From the NCBI GenBank assembly GCA_021018815.1, contig JAITYX010000028.1, positions 4,791,001-4,855,000 of the forward strand: DNA of 64,000 bases, written 5' to 3'. The DNA is from Talinum fruticosum (taxonomy: Eukaryota > Streptophyta > Magnoliopsida > Caryophyllales > Talinaceae). Made by a program: the position numbers and the translations under genes. The notes beneath the pieces were generated by a model that was given only the letters and a program-made list of their open reading frames with translations, had not been told where the DNA came from and searched no databases. Below, piece by piece: positions 11,640-22,763 of this stretch. The number at the start of each line of letters is the position of its first letter. Within the stretch, counting starts at the first letter, position 1.

Positions 11640-13072
11640 TGAAGACTCGGTATAAATCCTATATCTCTTAAGTTTTGATTCCAAGTCATTCCGAGCACTA
11701 TATAAACTCTTATTTAAGTTTTCATTATGTTCTGACTGACTCGGAAAGTACTTTATTGCAAATCTCCTACACTCGGTGTTTCGACTCACTCGGACATCAC
11801 TCAGAACTATTGCATGCTCAAATAATTTCTCTAACACTCTTATTCTGACCACTAACTGTGTATTTCAACGCAAAGAGAATTATAGCGTTAATTCTTTATT
11901 CGAAGTCAGTTTATTTCCTTGAGAATTATTTGATGAGATCAAGTTGTTATACTCGATATTTTACTCTCTCTACTTGACCAGCTTAGTATTAACTCAAGAT
12001 GGAATTTGAGTACATTAAATATTAGATTCGAAAATTCCATTCCTTTAGGCCAAAGATAATTAAGCATTTAATTACCGAGATTTAATTATTGTCTCGCGCC
12101 TAATCTTAGACCAAAGTATTGTTATATTTTGAGAACCAATGTGGTTTACTTTTGTAGGTTATTCAAACTAGGCTAACTTATTTTTGAAATACAAAAAGTA
12201 ACCGGCTTCTAGCCGTTAAACACCAAGCAGACAAGTTTTAGCTTCTTCTAGACATGGCTCGGACATCGTGTTAGGGTTGTTTGTTTCCAAAACTGGAAAA
12301 CTCGACTCTAGGTTTAACAGTTGTTTCCACCTTAGATTTCAGTCACCACCAGTTGATTGGAACATCTTTTTGAGCTAAGAGTCGTTACATAACGATCACA
12401 TCCTAACGGATCTTTTCGAGCGACTCGAAGAGCCGTTACAACGAGCTGGTGAAGACTTCTGTCTAGAACCAAGAATCAACGGTCACTTTGCCTAGTTGGC
12501 TATAAATAGAAGTCACTTCATAAGACTGGAAGATTGCTGGAACCGAATTTATTGTTGAACTAATTGTTGTTCTCATTTTTACTCAATCTTCTATTTACAA
12601 CTCCGAGTCTGTATTTAATACTCTTTGTGTTGTAAAGAAAGTCTTGTAATTAGTTACATTCTTTTCATTCTTTCTAAGTAAGGTCCCTTGACTAAGTTAT
12701 AAGGGTTAACTCAGCTCATTTGTCCCCGATTGTAAAGGTTACATCGGTTAGGAAGTACTAGATCGGAGAAGGGAACTTCTAAGTCTAGGAAAACATTGTA
12801 AGGAATTAGTTAAGGGAGCAATTCTGGTTGAGTCACTCCTCCGTATTTTGTGGATTCAAACTAGTGGATTTGACTTGGTGCTTGGATTAGCACTCGTCCG
12901 TGGTTTTCTACGCCAGGAGGATTTCCACGTATATCCGTGTTATTGCCTTTCGAGTCCATTCTTGACTCGGAATCCGCTTAGTTTGTATTAGTGCAAAAAT
13001 TGTTTCATTTTCTTCATCACCCTATTCACCCTCCCTCTAGGGTGACTTAGACTCTCCAAGAGAAAAAGTTCA
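11640..13072 (+). repeat. 5' LTR of copia B
   Basis: 1,433 bp, from TGAAGACTCGG to a mutated end AAAGTTCA. It shares with the 3' LTR (18006-19355) the TAAATCxxTATCTCT start, the CTATAAATAGAAG core and the CCGTGGTTTTCT...GGATTTCCACGTATATCC block. Visible divergence between the two LTRs, including a deletion near the 3' LTR end, implies an older insertion than E. Confidence 0.9.
12501..12508 (+). promoter_or_regulatory. TATA box of copia B 5' LTR
   Basis: TATAAATA in the context GGCTATAAATAGAAG. The same core is at 22075-22084 (solo LTR), 51081-51088 (G) and, on minus, 42311-42320 (E) and 48051-48060 (D). A degenerate copy of the GAG-GTGA-CTC palindrome lies about 80 bases upstream. Confidence 0.75.
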
Positions 13073-13086
13073 ATTGGTATCGAGCC
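13073..13086 (+). promoter_or_regulatory. Primer-binding site, copia B
   Basis: ATTGGTATCGAGCC directly after the LTR. It matches the initiator tRNA-Met site except that one A of CAGAG is missing, as in D, E and G. Confidence 0.8.
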
Positions 13087-13130
13087 TACCCTTTCAAGAG
13101 TATCTCACAATCTAAAGGTATAAAGATTAT

Positions 13131-14240
13131 ATGGCTAAGAACAATGGAGAGTTCGATGAAGGAAGATCATCCACCGGACCATCGAAGTTCAAAGGGTCAA
13201 ACTTTGCCCATTGGAAGAAGATGATGGAATGTTTCCCGATGGACAATGATGAAGATTTTGGAACATCATCCAAGCTGGCAACTATATTCAAATGAAGACG
13301 GAAAATGCAACAATTGTACCCAAAGCAAAATCTGAGTTCACCACCGAGGAGACCGAGAAATTCGGAAAGAATTTGAAAGCTATGGACACACCGATGTGTG
13401 CCATTAGCACAAAAGAATACAACGAGGTCTCAGCTCGTGACATAGCCAAAGAGGTGTAGGACACTCTTGTCAACACCTATGAAGGAACAAGCCAAGTGAA
13501 GCGGTGAAGATAAGTTAATATCTTCATAAGTATGAGCTGTTCAAGATAGAGCCGAAGAAAATATCACTCATATGTATGTTCGGTTCACAGAGATTATTAA
13601 TAATCTCAAATCTATGGGTATAAAGATCTCTCATAAAGAAATGTCCAGAAAGATTTTGAGAAGTCTACCAAAGAAGAGATAGGGTCCTAAGGTGACAGCC
13701 ATTGAAGAAGCTCGGAACCTCTCTCAACCAAGGCCGGACGAGCTTATTGGCAAGCCACTCACTCACGAGATTCATCCGGAGGAAGAAGATGTCGAGGTCA
13801 GCACCAAAAAAAAAAAAATTACGCTAAAGGCCTCGGAAAGCACACGTGAAAGTTTGACCTCCTCGGAATCGAAGAGGTTCCTATGGCACTCATAGCTCGC
13901 GGCTTCAAGAGAATGATGAAATACAAGAAGTGGGAAAAGAGGCCAAAGGATGAGTTCTACAAGAAAGATAAGAAGGATATTAAAGGTAAATATTCTTCTC
14001 CTTCAAAGTTATCTAAGAACTCTGCTTGCTATGAATGTGGCGAGCAAGGAGCACATAGTCATAGACTATCCCATGAGAAAGAAGGACAAAAAGAAAAAGG
14101 CTATGATGGCTACCTGGAGTGATGATGACTCATCCGAAGAAGATGACTTAGACGACTCAAAGTATCTTATGGCACTTACGGACTCGAAGTTGAATCCGAG
14201 TAAGACAACGAGGACTCGGATATTGATGAGATAACTTAGA
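13131..14240 (+). pseudogene. gag: Copia gag with zinc knuckle, broken (copy B)
   Basis: The ATG at 13131 is followed by the family start NNGEFDEGRSSTGPSKFKGS. The UBN2-type capsid region follows (KAKSEFTTEET, AKEV, DTLVNTYEG, YLHKYELFK, RFTEI, NNLKS), then EEARNLSQPRPDELIGK (about 13700), a Lys-rich stretch, and a CCHC knuckle at about 14028-14075 (CYECG). A frameshift lies inside the knuckle and its last Cys reads Tyr in the matching frame. Stops (such as GTGTAGGAC near 13455) and frame changes split the gene into at least four pieces. An acidic Asp/Ser/Glu tail (14110-14170) precedes the protease. Confidence 0.85.
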
Positions 14241-14245
14241 AGAAG

Positions 14246-14602
14246 AAGAAAGGTCATTGGTACTTAGACGGTGGTTGCTCACGCCACATGTCGGGGATTC
14301 AAGACTCTTCTCTCGAGCTAGAAGATTTGAAAGGAGGAAAAGTCACATTTGGAGATAACAAGAAAGGCAAGATAGTAAGGATTGGCAAAATTGGTGAAGG
14401 AAACAACATAATCAGCTCAGTCTACCTTGTCAAAGGACTCAAGTACAATCTCCTTACTATTTCTCATCTGTGTGATAAAGGTCAAGATGTAATGTTCACT
14501 TACACCAATCTGTTGCATTTCGATGCGGTCTCCAAAGAGACTAAGCTCTCGTGTCCGAGGTCGGGTAACACTTACACCATTCCTCTTTCATATTCTAGTT
14601 AA
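14246..14602 (+). pseudogene. pol: Copia protease, active site DGG (copy B)
   Basis: The frame reads KGHWYLDGGCSRHMSG, then KGGKVTFGD and IVRIGKIG, ending SGNTYTIPLSYSS and a stop at 14602. The block is typical of copia proteases, but the catalytic triplet is DGG where DSG is expected; copy E has DSG. The change is one base (AGT to GGT after GAC), in a CAG context. It may be a true loss of function or a sequence artefact (see findings). Confidence 0.85.
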
Positions 14603-14639
14603 GATTTATCATGCTTAAAAGCATCTCTAAATGATGATT

Positions 14640-15590
14640 CATGGACATGGCATCGTAGATTAGGCCATATCAGCATGCATACCATTAAGAATCTTGTATC
14701 TCATGGATTGTTTAGGGGTTTACCTAACTATGCACTTAAGAAAGATAAAATCTGTGAGGCATGGAAAAAAGGAAAGCAAGTAAGATCATCTTTTAAGCCA
14801 CTCAAGATAGTATCTACATCCAAAGTACTTGAATTAATTCATAAGGATTTGTGTGGTGAAATTCATGTGCAAAGCTTCGGAGGTAAATCTTATGTGCTAG
14901 TTATTGTTGATGATTATTCAAGATTTACCTAGGTGTGTTTTTTAAAGAATAAGAATGAAGCATTCAAAGAGTTCACTAAGATCTGCAGGAAAATTTAAGT
15001 GGAGTCCGAGACTCGGATCAAGAGAATTCGAACCGACCACGAAAGGGAGTTTGATTACTCGGAATTCGCAGACTTTTGTGACAAGAATGACATCTCCCAT
15101 AACTTCTCAGCACCAAGAACTCCTCAACAGAATGGAGTAGTAGAGAGAAAGAACAGAACACTTGAAGAAATAGGAAGGACAATGATGATTGAAAATGATC
15201 TACCTTACTATTTCCGGGATAAGGCGATCAACACAACGAAATTACACACTCAATAGATGCCTCATCGGACCCATCTTGAAGAAAAAACCCTACGACCTTT
15301 ACAAAGGAAATAAACTCAACATCTCCTACTTCAAACCATTTGGGTGTAAGTGCTTTGTCCACAACAATGGTAAGGAGCATCCGACTATGTTTGATGCTAG
15401 GGTCGATGAAGGTATATTCCTGGGTTACTTATCTCATAGCAAAGCCGATCGTGTTTTTAACAAGAGAACTAACAAAGTGGAAGAAAGTATCCATGTTGTC
15501 TTTGATGAAGTTGATCTTGGCAGGATAAATGAGTTCACATACTCGGATCTTAGACTTAACAGAGCTGAAGATGACCTTGCTTAAGCCGAG
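14640..15590 (+). pseudogene. pol: Copia integrase, broken (copy B)
   Basis: The zinc-binding part (WTWHRRLGHISMHTIKNL ... KICEAWKKGKQ) has one Cys changed to Trp. The catalytic core shows all three acidic positions: LIHKDLCGEI (Asp), RTDHEREFD (Asp) and PQQNGVVERKN (Glu, about 15125). The C-terminal part (ISYFKPFGCKCFVHNNGKEHP, GIFLGYLSHSKA) follows. Stops at about 14930 and 15255 and a frameshift near 15000 break it. Confidence 0.85.
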
Positions 15591-15899
15591 CTCGGAAAGA
15601 GTCAAAATAGAATTACCGAGGCGACTCGGAATGGAGCAACTCGGAATGTTATGACTCAGACCGAACAAACTCAAGAGCCAACTTAGAATGTCTGAAGAAC
15701 AGGTCAATGAGACTCAGCAAGATCAACCAACTGAAGATCGACTGGAACCAACAAACTTGGTAAATCCAAGGATAGGTAAAGCTTTCAAATATGCATCTAG
15801 CCACCCACCGAAAACATACTTTCGACATTAACAGTGGGGTAAGAACTCGATCTTCTTTGCATAATCTGTGTGCATTTTCTGCATTCATATCATTAACTC
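15591..15899 (+). pseudogene. pol: Integrase-RT linker, copy B
   Basis: Degraded spacer of the polyprotein between integrase and RT. Fragments such as TNLVNPRIGKAFKYASSHP and RTRSSLHNLCAFSAFISL match the same linker in D and G. No catalytic motif is expected here. Confidence 0.6.
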
Positions 15900-16752
15900 G
15901 AATCCAGAAATGCACTAGAAGCCCTAAATGAACTTGAATGGGTCGAGGCCATGCAAGAAGAACTCAATCAATTTGAAAGAAACCAAGTCCGAACTCTTAC
16001 CAAACGACCATCTAATCACCCAATCATAGGAACCAAATGGGTTTTCAAGAACAAACTAGATGAGGAAGGATTACTAGTCGGAAATAAGGCTAAACTTGTT
16101 GCCGAGGGTTACAATCAAGATTATTCACGATTGTGGGGAAACCTTTGCACTGTTGCTAGGATTGAGACAATTAGAATCTTGTTGGCATTTGCATGTAGCA
16201 TGAATATCAAGCTTTATCAAATGGATGTCAAATGTGCTTTTCTGAATGGTTTCATTCAGGAAGAAGTTTATGTTGAGTAGCCCCTTGATTTGGAAACTCG
16301 GAATTTCCAAATCATGTTTTCAAATTGCAAAAGGCTTTATATGGTCTTCAACAAGCTCCCGGATCTTGGTATTAAAGACTAAGCAATTTCTTGGTTGAAA
16401 ATGATTTCAAAAGAGGTCAGATTGACAAACCTCTTTCCATAACAACCAAGGGGAAATATTTTCTTATCGATCGATTTATGTTGATGATATCATTTTTGGA
16501 GCTACTAATAAAACTCTATGTCAAGAGTTTTCGAGTTGATGAAACTGGAGTTCCAAATGAGTATGATGGGAGAACCCAACTTCTTTCTTGGTCTACAAAT
16601 CAAACAAGATAAGGATAGAATTTATGTCCATCAATCCAAGTATACCAAGGAACTTTTGAATAAGTACAAACTACAAGATGTGAAGCACGCAACAACACCT
16701 ATGAGTAACAGTTTGAAATTAGACTCGGACGAAAAAGGTCAAGTCGTAGATC
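15900..16752 (+). pseudogene. pol: Copia reverse transcriptase, 3'-truncated (copy B)
   Basis: The start [18 protein letters not shown], the fingers [14 protein letters not shown], and the core [22 protein letters not shown] are clear; a stop follows the last at 16278. IYVDDIIFGA is at about 16475-16505 in a shifted frame. After FFLGLQIKQDKDRIYVHQSKYTKELL and LDSDEKGQVVD the frame passes at 16752 into Ser/Pro-rich sequence of the extra ORF. The start of RNase H (GSLLYL...) is absent, so this is the left edge of a large internal deletion. Confidence 0.85.
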
Positions 16753-17431
16753 GAAGTCCTTCTACTTCTCTACGACCTCCTCCTCCTCCCTCTCGCTGCA
16801 ATGTTTACCGAGATGGTAAACAAGATTGTCTCCGTGTCCGAAGAACTTCGAACACTCTCCGCTCTCTTAAAATCGTCTATCAAGGCCTGGTGATTACCCG
16901 GAAGACCGGATAGTCCCGGATCGAGGAAAGTCGGGATCTTTTGCTCGAATTCAAGGCCATTATCAAAGAGCAATACGAGCGGACCCAACTCCACGGACGA
17001 CGATCTAAAGTTGCTTAGGACTTAGACATTTACGATACTTCGAGGAGTCCTCCAGCCTAGCTAAGTCTACATCCGCTAAGGAGGCGACTCAGAAGCGATA
17101 GAAGAAGCGACTCATGCTCGAAGAGGATAAAGAAGAAGAGAAGGAAGAAGGAAAAGAAAATGAAGAGGCCGCTCAACCTAAGGGCCAAGGTGCACCGGAC
17201 CTCGAACTAGAACCGATCTCCTCGGATCATGTTTTAAGTGGGTCGAAGGCGCCGGCGACGTTGGTCAATCCCAAGCCGCTGTCCCGGGAGCAATGCCCGA
17301 TGCTTGTCTTCGAGGAAGATGAGGCTAAGGAAGATGTCCCTTTGGTTCACAAAACTAGGATAGAGCAACTTCCTAACATCCCAATGTTGCAACCGCCTCG
17401 CTCGTCCACCTCCTCACAAGCTTACAAGTGA
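16753..17431 (+). pseudogene. Extra ORF (aORF), C-terminal half (copy B)
   Basis: From the deletion point the sequence matches the middle and end of the extra ORF of D: AAMFTEMVNK (about 16800), a coiled-coil-like segment, a Glu/Lys-rich acidic stretch (17114-17180), then the C-terminal motif LVHKTRIEQLPNIPMLQPP and SSTSSQAYK with a stop at 17429-17431. Only the last 105 codons (17114-17431) form one open frame. The part is GC-richer than the flanks. No enzyme motif is visible; function unknown. Confidence 0.7.
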
Positions 17432-18005
17432 AGGCACAACGCTCGTCCCTCCTCGTCCGGACAACTAGCACCCCCTTCTTAGTTCATTTCTTTTCTTCGT
17501 TTCTTTTTTTTTTGGTCCAACATCGGTTGTACTACTCTGCTCTTCTCTCTTTTTGATGAAATGTTAAGGGAGAAAATATATAGAAAACTTGATGTTTAGT
17601 TTTAGTAGAGAAACTCCGCTTAATAATTTTTTTTTCTTTAGTCTCGTTTATTTTCTTTCGGAGCAATAAATTTTCTTTTAGCATACTTAGTCCTGAATTG
17701 CCTTGATGCTCGATATTATTATATGCTTTGATACTAAAACTTGCCATTTTAAGCATATCTGTTTCTAAGGTACATATTTCTTTTTATGTATTTTATGCTC
17801 CGATACTTCCCTATGCCCCGATTCTTAAGTCGGTAACAAGTTTCTCAAAGTAATGCTATGATCCGAACCGCACCTTCAGTATCTCAAAGTCACTCTTGTT
17901 CCGAGAACGTGAATTTCTGTTCGATCATTAGCAATGAAAACTTGTGTAATGTATTAACAAGTTTCTATCTTAAGTATGAAATGCCTTTCATCAAAAAGGG
18001 GAGAT
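17432..18005 (+). promoter_or_regulatory. 3' untranslated region and polypurine tract, copy B
   Basis: T-rich 3' region with no ORF. It ends in TTTCATCAAAAAGGGGAGAT; AAAAAGGGGAGAT (17993-18005) directly before the 3' LTR is the polypurine tract that primes plus-strand synthesis. The same tract precedes the 3' LTRs of G, D and E. Confidence 0.85.
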
Positions 18006-19355
18006 TAAAGACTCGGGTATAAATCTCTATCTCTCTTAGGTTTTGATTCTAAGTCATTTTGTATCCTTTAGAAACTCCTATCTAAGTTTTCATTATGTTT
18101 TGACCGACTCGTAAAGAGCCTTACTACATATCTTCATCACTCGGTGTTTCGACTCACTCGGACATCACTCGGAACTATCGCATGATCAAATAATTTCTCT
18201 TAAACACTTTCTCTGAGCACTAACTTTGTATTTCAACGCAAAAAGAATTACAACGTTAATTCGTTATTCTAAGTTAGTTTATTTCCTTGAGAATTATTTG
18301 ACCAGATTAAGTTGTTATACTTTGATTTTTACTCTCTCTAACTTGATCGACTTAGAATTGACTCAAGATGGAATTTGAGTATATTCAATATTAGACTCGG
18401 AAAATTTAATTCTTTTAGGCCAAAGATAATTAAGCATTTAATTACTCGGATTTAATTATTATATGTGCCCGATCTTGGACCAATGTATTGTTATACTTTG
18501 AGAACCTATGTGGTTTGCTTTTGTAGGTTATTCAAATGAGGCTAATCTATTTTTGAATTACAAAAGCAACCGACTTCTAGCCGTTAACTACTAGCAGATA
18601 AATTTTACCTACTTCTTGACAAGGCTCGGACACCATGTCGAGTTGTTTGTTTCCAAAGCTGGAAAATTCCAATTCTAGCCCTAAAGGTTGTTTCCAGCGC
18701 ATTTTTAGTCACCACCAAGTGATTGGACCACCTTTTGGAGTCAAGAACCATTGCACAATGTTCACATCCCAACATATCTTTTCCGAGTGACTCGGAATAG
18801 CCGTAATAACGGCTAGTGAAGACTTCAATCTAGAGACAAGCTTCATCGGTTACTCTAATTGGGTGTCGATAAATAGAAGCCACTTTGCAAGACTTGAATG
18901 TTGCTGGAATTATTGTTGAACCTATTATTGGATTTATTCTTACTCAATCTTCTACTTACAACTCCAATTCCGTATTTAATATTCTCTTAGTTGTAAAGAA
19001 AGTCTTGTAATTAATTACATACTTCTCTCACCTTCTTAGTAAGTCATTGACTGAACTGTAAGGGTTAACTCAGCTCGCTTGTCCCCGATTTTAAAGGTTA
19101 CCTCGGTCAGGAAGTACTAGATCGGATAAGGGAACTTCGAGTCTAGGAAAACATTGTAAGGAATTGTTTAAGGGAGCAATTATGGTTGAGTAGGTCCTTT
19201 GTATTTTGTGGATTCAAAATAGTGGATTTGACTTGATGCTTGGATTAGTACTGTCCGTTGTTTTCTCGCCCCAAGAGGGTTTCCATGTATATCCGTGTTA
19301 TTGTCTTTTTGAGTACATTTTAGACTCAAAAGTCGCTTCCAAGAGCAAACCTTCA
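18006..19355 (+). repeat. 3' LTR of copia B
   Basis: 1,350 bp, from TAAAGACTCGG (TG mutated to TA) to CCAAGAGCAAACCTTCA. It has the palindrome TTTCCGAGTGACTCGGAA (about 18779-18797), GATAAATAGAAG (about 18869) and the family CCGTTGTTTTCTCGCCC block. About 100 bases near its right end are missing compared with the 5' LTR. Confidence 0.88.
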
Positions 19356-19771
19356 AAATTAATAAATGATAAAAAAATCCTTAATCTAGTTAAGTGGAAT
19401 TTTTTAAGTCTAATATTCAATATATTCCAATTGCATTTATGTCTATATACAAATGATAAAATAGTTCAAGAATCATATAGATATATTTCAGTGTTTGCCA
19501 TATTAAAAATTAATCGACTATTTTATAATTAATGCAATAATTCGATTTGAAATGCAAAACAAGCCGGTTAGAAAGATAAGTTAAGTATGTAAAATTATTT
19601 AGAAAAATTTATATCTAAGTCGGGTTCGAAACCCGAAAATGAGTGTTCACTTAAAAGAGCTTTATGAGGGGGCAGACATAAGCAAAAACTCAAAGATAAC
19701 ATTTATAAGTTGTAAGAATGACTTGAATTCAAAACTATAAGTAGAGATATGTTTATACTTGAGTCTTCGAA
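19356..19771 (-). repeat. Minus-strand copia LTR start fragment
   Basis: Read on minus, the fragment begins TCGAAGACTCAAGTATAAAC at 19771 and runs about 416 bases through the TCTAATATTCAATAT block. It resembles the LTR start of the A/F subfamily and is cut on the left by copy B. Confidence 0.7.
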
Positions 19772-20882
19772 GGGATGAACTTGAAAAGTGTTCTAAAAAG
19801 AATAATGTTTACAAGACTTTTCTTTACAAGATATTACAACTCAAAAAATTGAGATTAAATGAACGAAAGTTTTATGCTATAAATGAGAGTATGAGTGTTG
19901 AGTTCTTCATTCCAAGCAATCTCGTAAGTCTTGAATCAAGGCTTCTATATAGAAGCAGCAAGGTAGAACGTAGTTGAGCCTTGAGTTGGGCCTTCGGGGT
20001 GAGCTAGTCGTTACAACGGATAATTTGAGTCCCCATAATAGAACAATTGTGAAAGTAGTCGTTGTTCATAGGTTCTAGCCTCAAAAAGTAGTTCTACGAG
20101 CTTATTATATCCGAGAAATAATGTAGAACAATCGTTAGACTCAAAAACCTAGAAGTTGCCACAAATGGAAAGAAACAATCCTAACACGAGTGTTTTCAGT
20201 ATGCCCGGAAATCTTGGCTTTTCTTTCTATTAATTTTAAACGCTAATGAAGCCATTTGCATTTTCTCTAAGCTCATATTTTTCAGCTTTAATAAACCTAC
20301 AAAAAAAATTAAAAATGGTACTCAAAATATAAAAATACTTTGGTCCAAGGTTAGATAATGATTAGTCTAAATAAATTATTTAATGAGTAAAATTCCTTAA
20401 TCTATTAAAATGGAATTTTTAAGTTCAATATTCAATATGTTAAAATTCTATTTATGTCTAAACTTAAAAAATAAATAAGATAGAATTAACTTAATTAGTT
20501 TCAACTTAATAAATCCGGCCATTTTAGAATTACCACGAGTGATTCTATTTTGAAAAATGATGTAAGGCAGTTAAAAAATGAGTTAAGAATGTGAAATTAT
20601 TTTGACAAACTTTAAGTCCGATCCATACTTAGTGGGTCGAGTTTCCGGAACCGAGTCCTCGGTGAGTGCTCATTTACTTAGGTTGAGTAAGTTTCTACTT
20701 AGCTAATTAGTAGAACCGAGTTCTTAGACTCCAAGAGATGTTTGTTAAAGCTCGTAGTCTTGGATCGGTTTATACTTATCAAGAATCCAATTCATATGAA
20801 TGCTAAGGGATATATCTATGTTTTGGATGAATGACTTGAAATCAAAATCGTATAAGGGGCCAGTTCATACTTAAGTCTTTAA
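19772..20882 (-). repeat. Minus-strand copia LTR, right end missing (copy C)
   Basis: Read on minus, it starts at 20882 (TAAAGACTTAAGTATGAAC), directly after a polypurine tract, so it is a 3' LTR. It runs through the TCGTTAGACTCAAA and CTTCTATATAGAAGCC core (TATA near 19945) to about 19772, where it is cut by the neighbouring fragment. It is closest to copy A. Confidence 0.7.
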
Positions 20883-21127
20883 TCTCCCCTTTTTGATGAA
20901 AGACATTCAAAACTTAGAGAGATTCAAACAATTAGATGTATCATGAATATCAAAGTATAAACTCGGAAAGAGTTATATCATAATAGAAACTAAATATCTA
21001 AGTAAACTATTTCTAAGTAATCGACTTAAGAAAATTTATCGGATCAAACTTAAACAAGTATATCGAGTAAATAAAGATGAGGATGTATTAGAGCAGAAAC
21101 AAAATTATCGGAACAAAAGAAACATTT

Positions 21128-22744
21128 TGAAGACTCGGACTATATACTTACTCTTTTCGAGTTCCATCGAGGAATCAGGTATAAGACTTCTTCTCCTATA
21201 GAGTTTTGATTCCAAGCCATTCCATGTGCCTTAAAAACTTTTCCGAGTGATATAGCATTCTATCCGAGTGTTATAGAATCTACTATACATGTTTCCGATT
21301 GATTCCGACTTCATCGACCGACTTAGAAAGCTTACGTCTACATGCCTCTTCTCACTCGGTTCGAGTCACCGAACACTCGGGTATATTGTATGTTCAAACA
21401 CTTTATTCCACGCACATAAACTTAGGTCCGACTTCGTGTTCCAAGAATTACCTTATTAATTCATTCTTCTAAGTTAGCATATTTTGTTTGAACTTTGTCT
21501 AGTCTAGATCAAGTTTGTTCACTCGATATTCTTTATCTAACTTAATTCTCTTTTATATCGACTCGGATGGAATTTTGAGTATCATGGATATTAGACTCAG
21601 AAAATTCCATTCCTTTTCCGACTCGGATAATTAGTCATTTAATTATCTTAATTATGTTATTATCTGTGTCTAATCTTGGACCAAAGTATTTTATACTTTA
21701 AGAACTAAATTGATTTACTTTTGTAGGTTATTCAAACGAGGCTATCCTATTTTTGAATTGCAAAAGTAACAGGCTTCAAAACGTCAAATCACCGAGTAGA
21801 CAAGGCTTTTTCCACCTCCGACCTAGCCCCAAACATCGTGTCGGGGTTGTCTGTTTCCAAAGCTGGAAAACTGCAACACCAAGCTCAACGGTGGTTTCCA
21901 CCTTATTTTTAAAGACACCACCGAGTGGTTTTGGGACTTCCAAAGGAGTCAAGAACCGTTACCCAATGTTCATATCTCAACGGATATTTTCCGAGTGACT
22001 CGGAAAATCCATTACAACGGTCACAAGGGACTTCTAGTCGGAAGATGGACACAACGGCTAAGCTGCTTGGTCATCTATAAATAGAAGCCAACTTCCAAGA
22101 CTCGAAGATTGCTTGAACCAAATTGTTAATACACATACTTAAGCAAAAGTCACTCGTGTTCATTCTCAATCTTCTACTTACAACTCTAATTACGTATTTA
22201 ATAATTTTCCGAGTTGTCGGGTCTTGTACTCGATTACAAACACTCTCTTTCTTACTCTCTAAGTAAGGTCCCTTGACCGAGCCGTAAGGGTTAACTCAGC
22301 TCGCTTGTCCCTAACTCGTAAGGGTGATCTCGGTTAGGAAGTACTAGATCAAATAAGGTAATTTCGAGTCTAAGAAAAACTTGTAAGGAGTTGTCCAAGG
22401 GAACAACTCGGGTTGAGTCGATCTACTCGTATTTTGTGGACTCAAAATAGTGGATTTTACTTCGTGCTTGGATTAGCACGATCCGTGGTTTTCCGCCTCG
22501 GGAGGGTTTCCACGTATCTTCCGAGTTATTACTTTTCCGAGTGCATTTTAGACTTAGATTGTTTCAAAGTTCTCGCTTAATCTATTTCTTCACTCTTCAC
22601 TCGAATTACGAGTTAGCACTTTTCCGAGTTCATCCTTGACTCTCGCTCACCTCGGATTCATATCTATTTTAAATTCAAGCGAATTCCTTCATCACCCTAT
22701 TCACCCCCTCTAGGGTGACTTAGCCTCTCTCGAGCAAACCTTTA
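21128..22744 (+). mobile_element. Copia solo LTR with CATTT target duplication
   Basis: 1,617 bp, from TGAAGACTCGG to AACCTTTA (terminal CA mutated to TA). It is flanked by CATTT at 21123-21127 and 22745-22749. It has the CTATAAATAGAAG core (about 22075) and a perfect palindrome at 21986-22008. No internal region is attached, so it is the product of LTR-LTR recombination. It sits in the 3' region of minus-strand copy C. Confidence 0.9.
21986..22008. promoter_or_regulatory. Perfect U3 palindrome
   Basis: Two 11-base arms around one central G; the core is TTTCCGAGTGACTCGGAAA. It lies about 70-90 bases before the TATA box. Versions occur in nearly all LTRs here and upstream of the extra ORF. 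The centre GTGACTC resembles plant bZIP sites; that role is inferred. Confidence 0.6.
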
Positions 22745-22763
22745 CATTTCATTAAGGAATTCC

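Larger units (their letters stand above)
11640..19355 (+). mobile_element. Copia copy B, internally deleted (7.7 kb)
   Basis: Complete outline: LTR 11640-13072, PBS, gag, protease, integrase, RT, a fragment of the extra ORF, polypurine tract, LTR 18006-19355. A deletion fuses RT (16752) to the second half of the extra ORF, removing all of RNase H and the first half of that ORF. Coding parts carry stops and frameshifts. The bases next to the LTRs (TTACA left, AAATT right) do not match, and the flanks differ (Tat/LTR stump on the left, minus-strand LTR on the right), so a rearrangement followed insertion. Confidence 0.9.
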
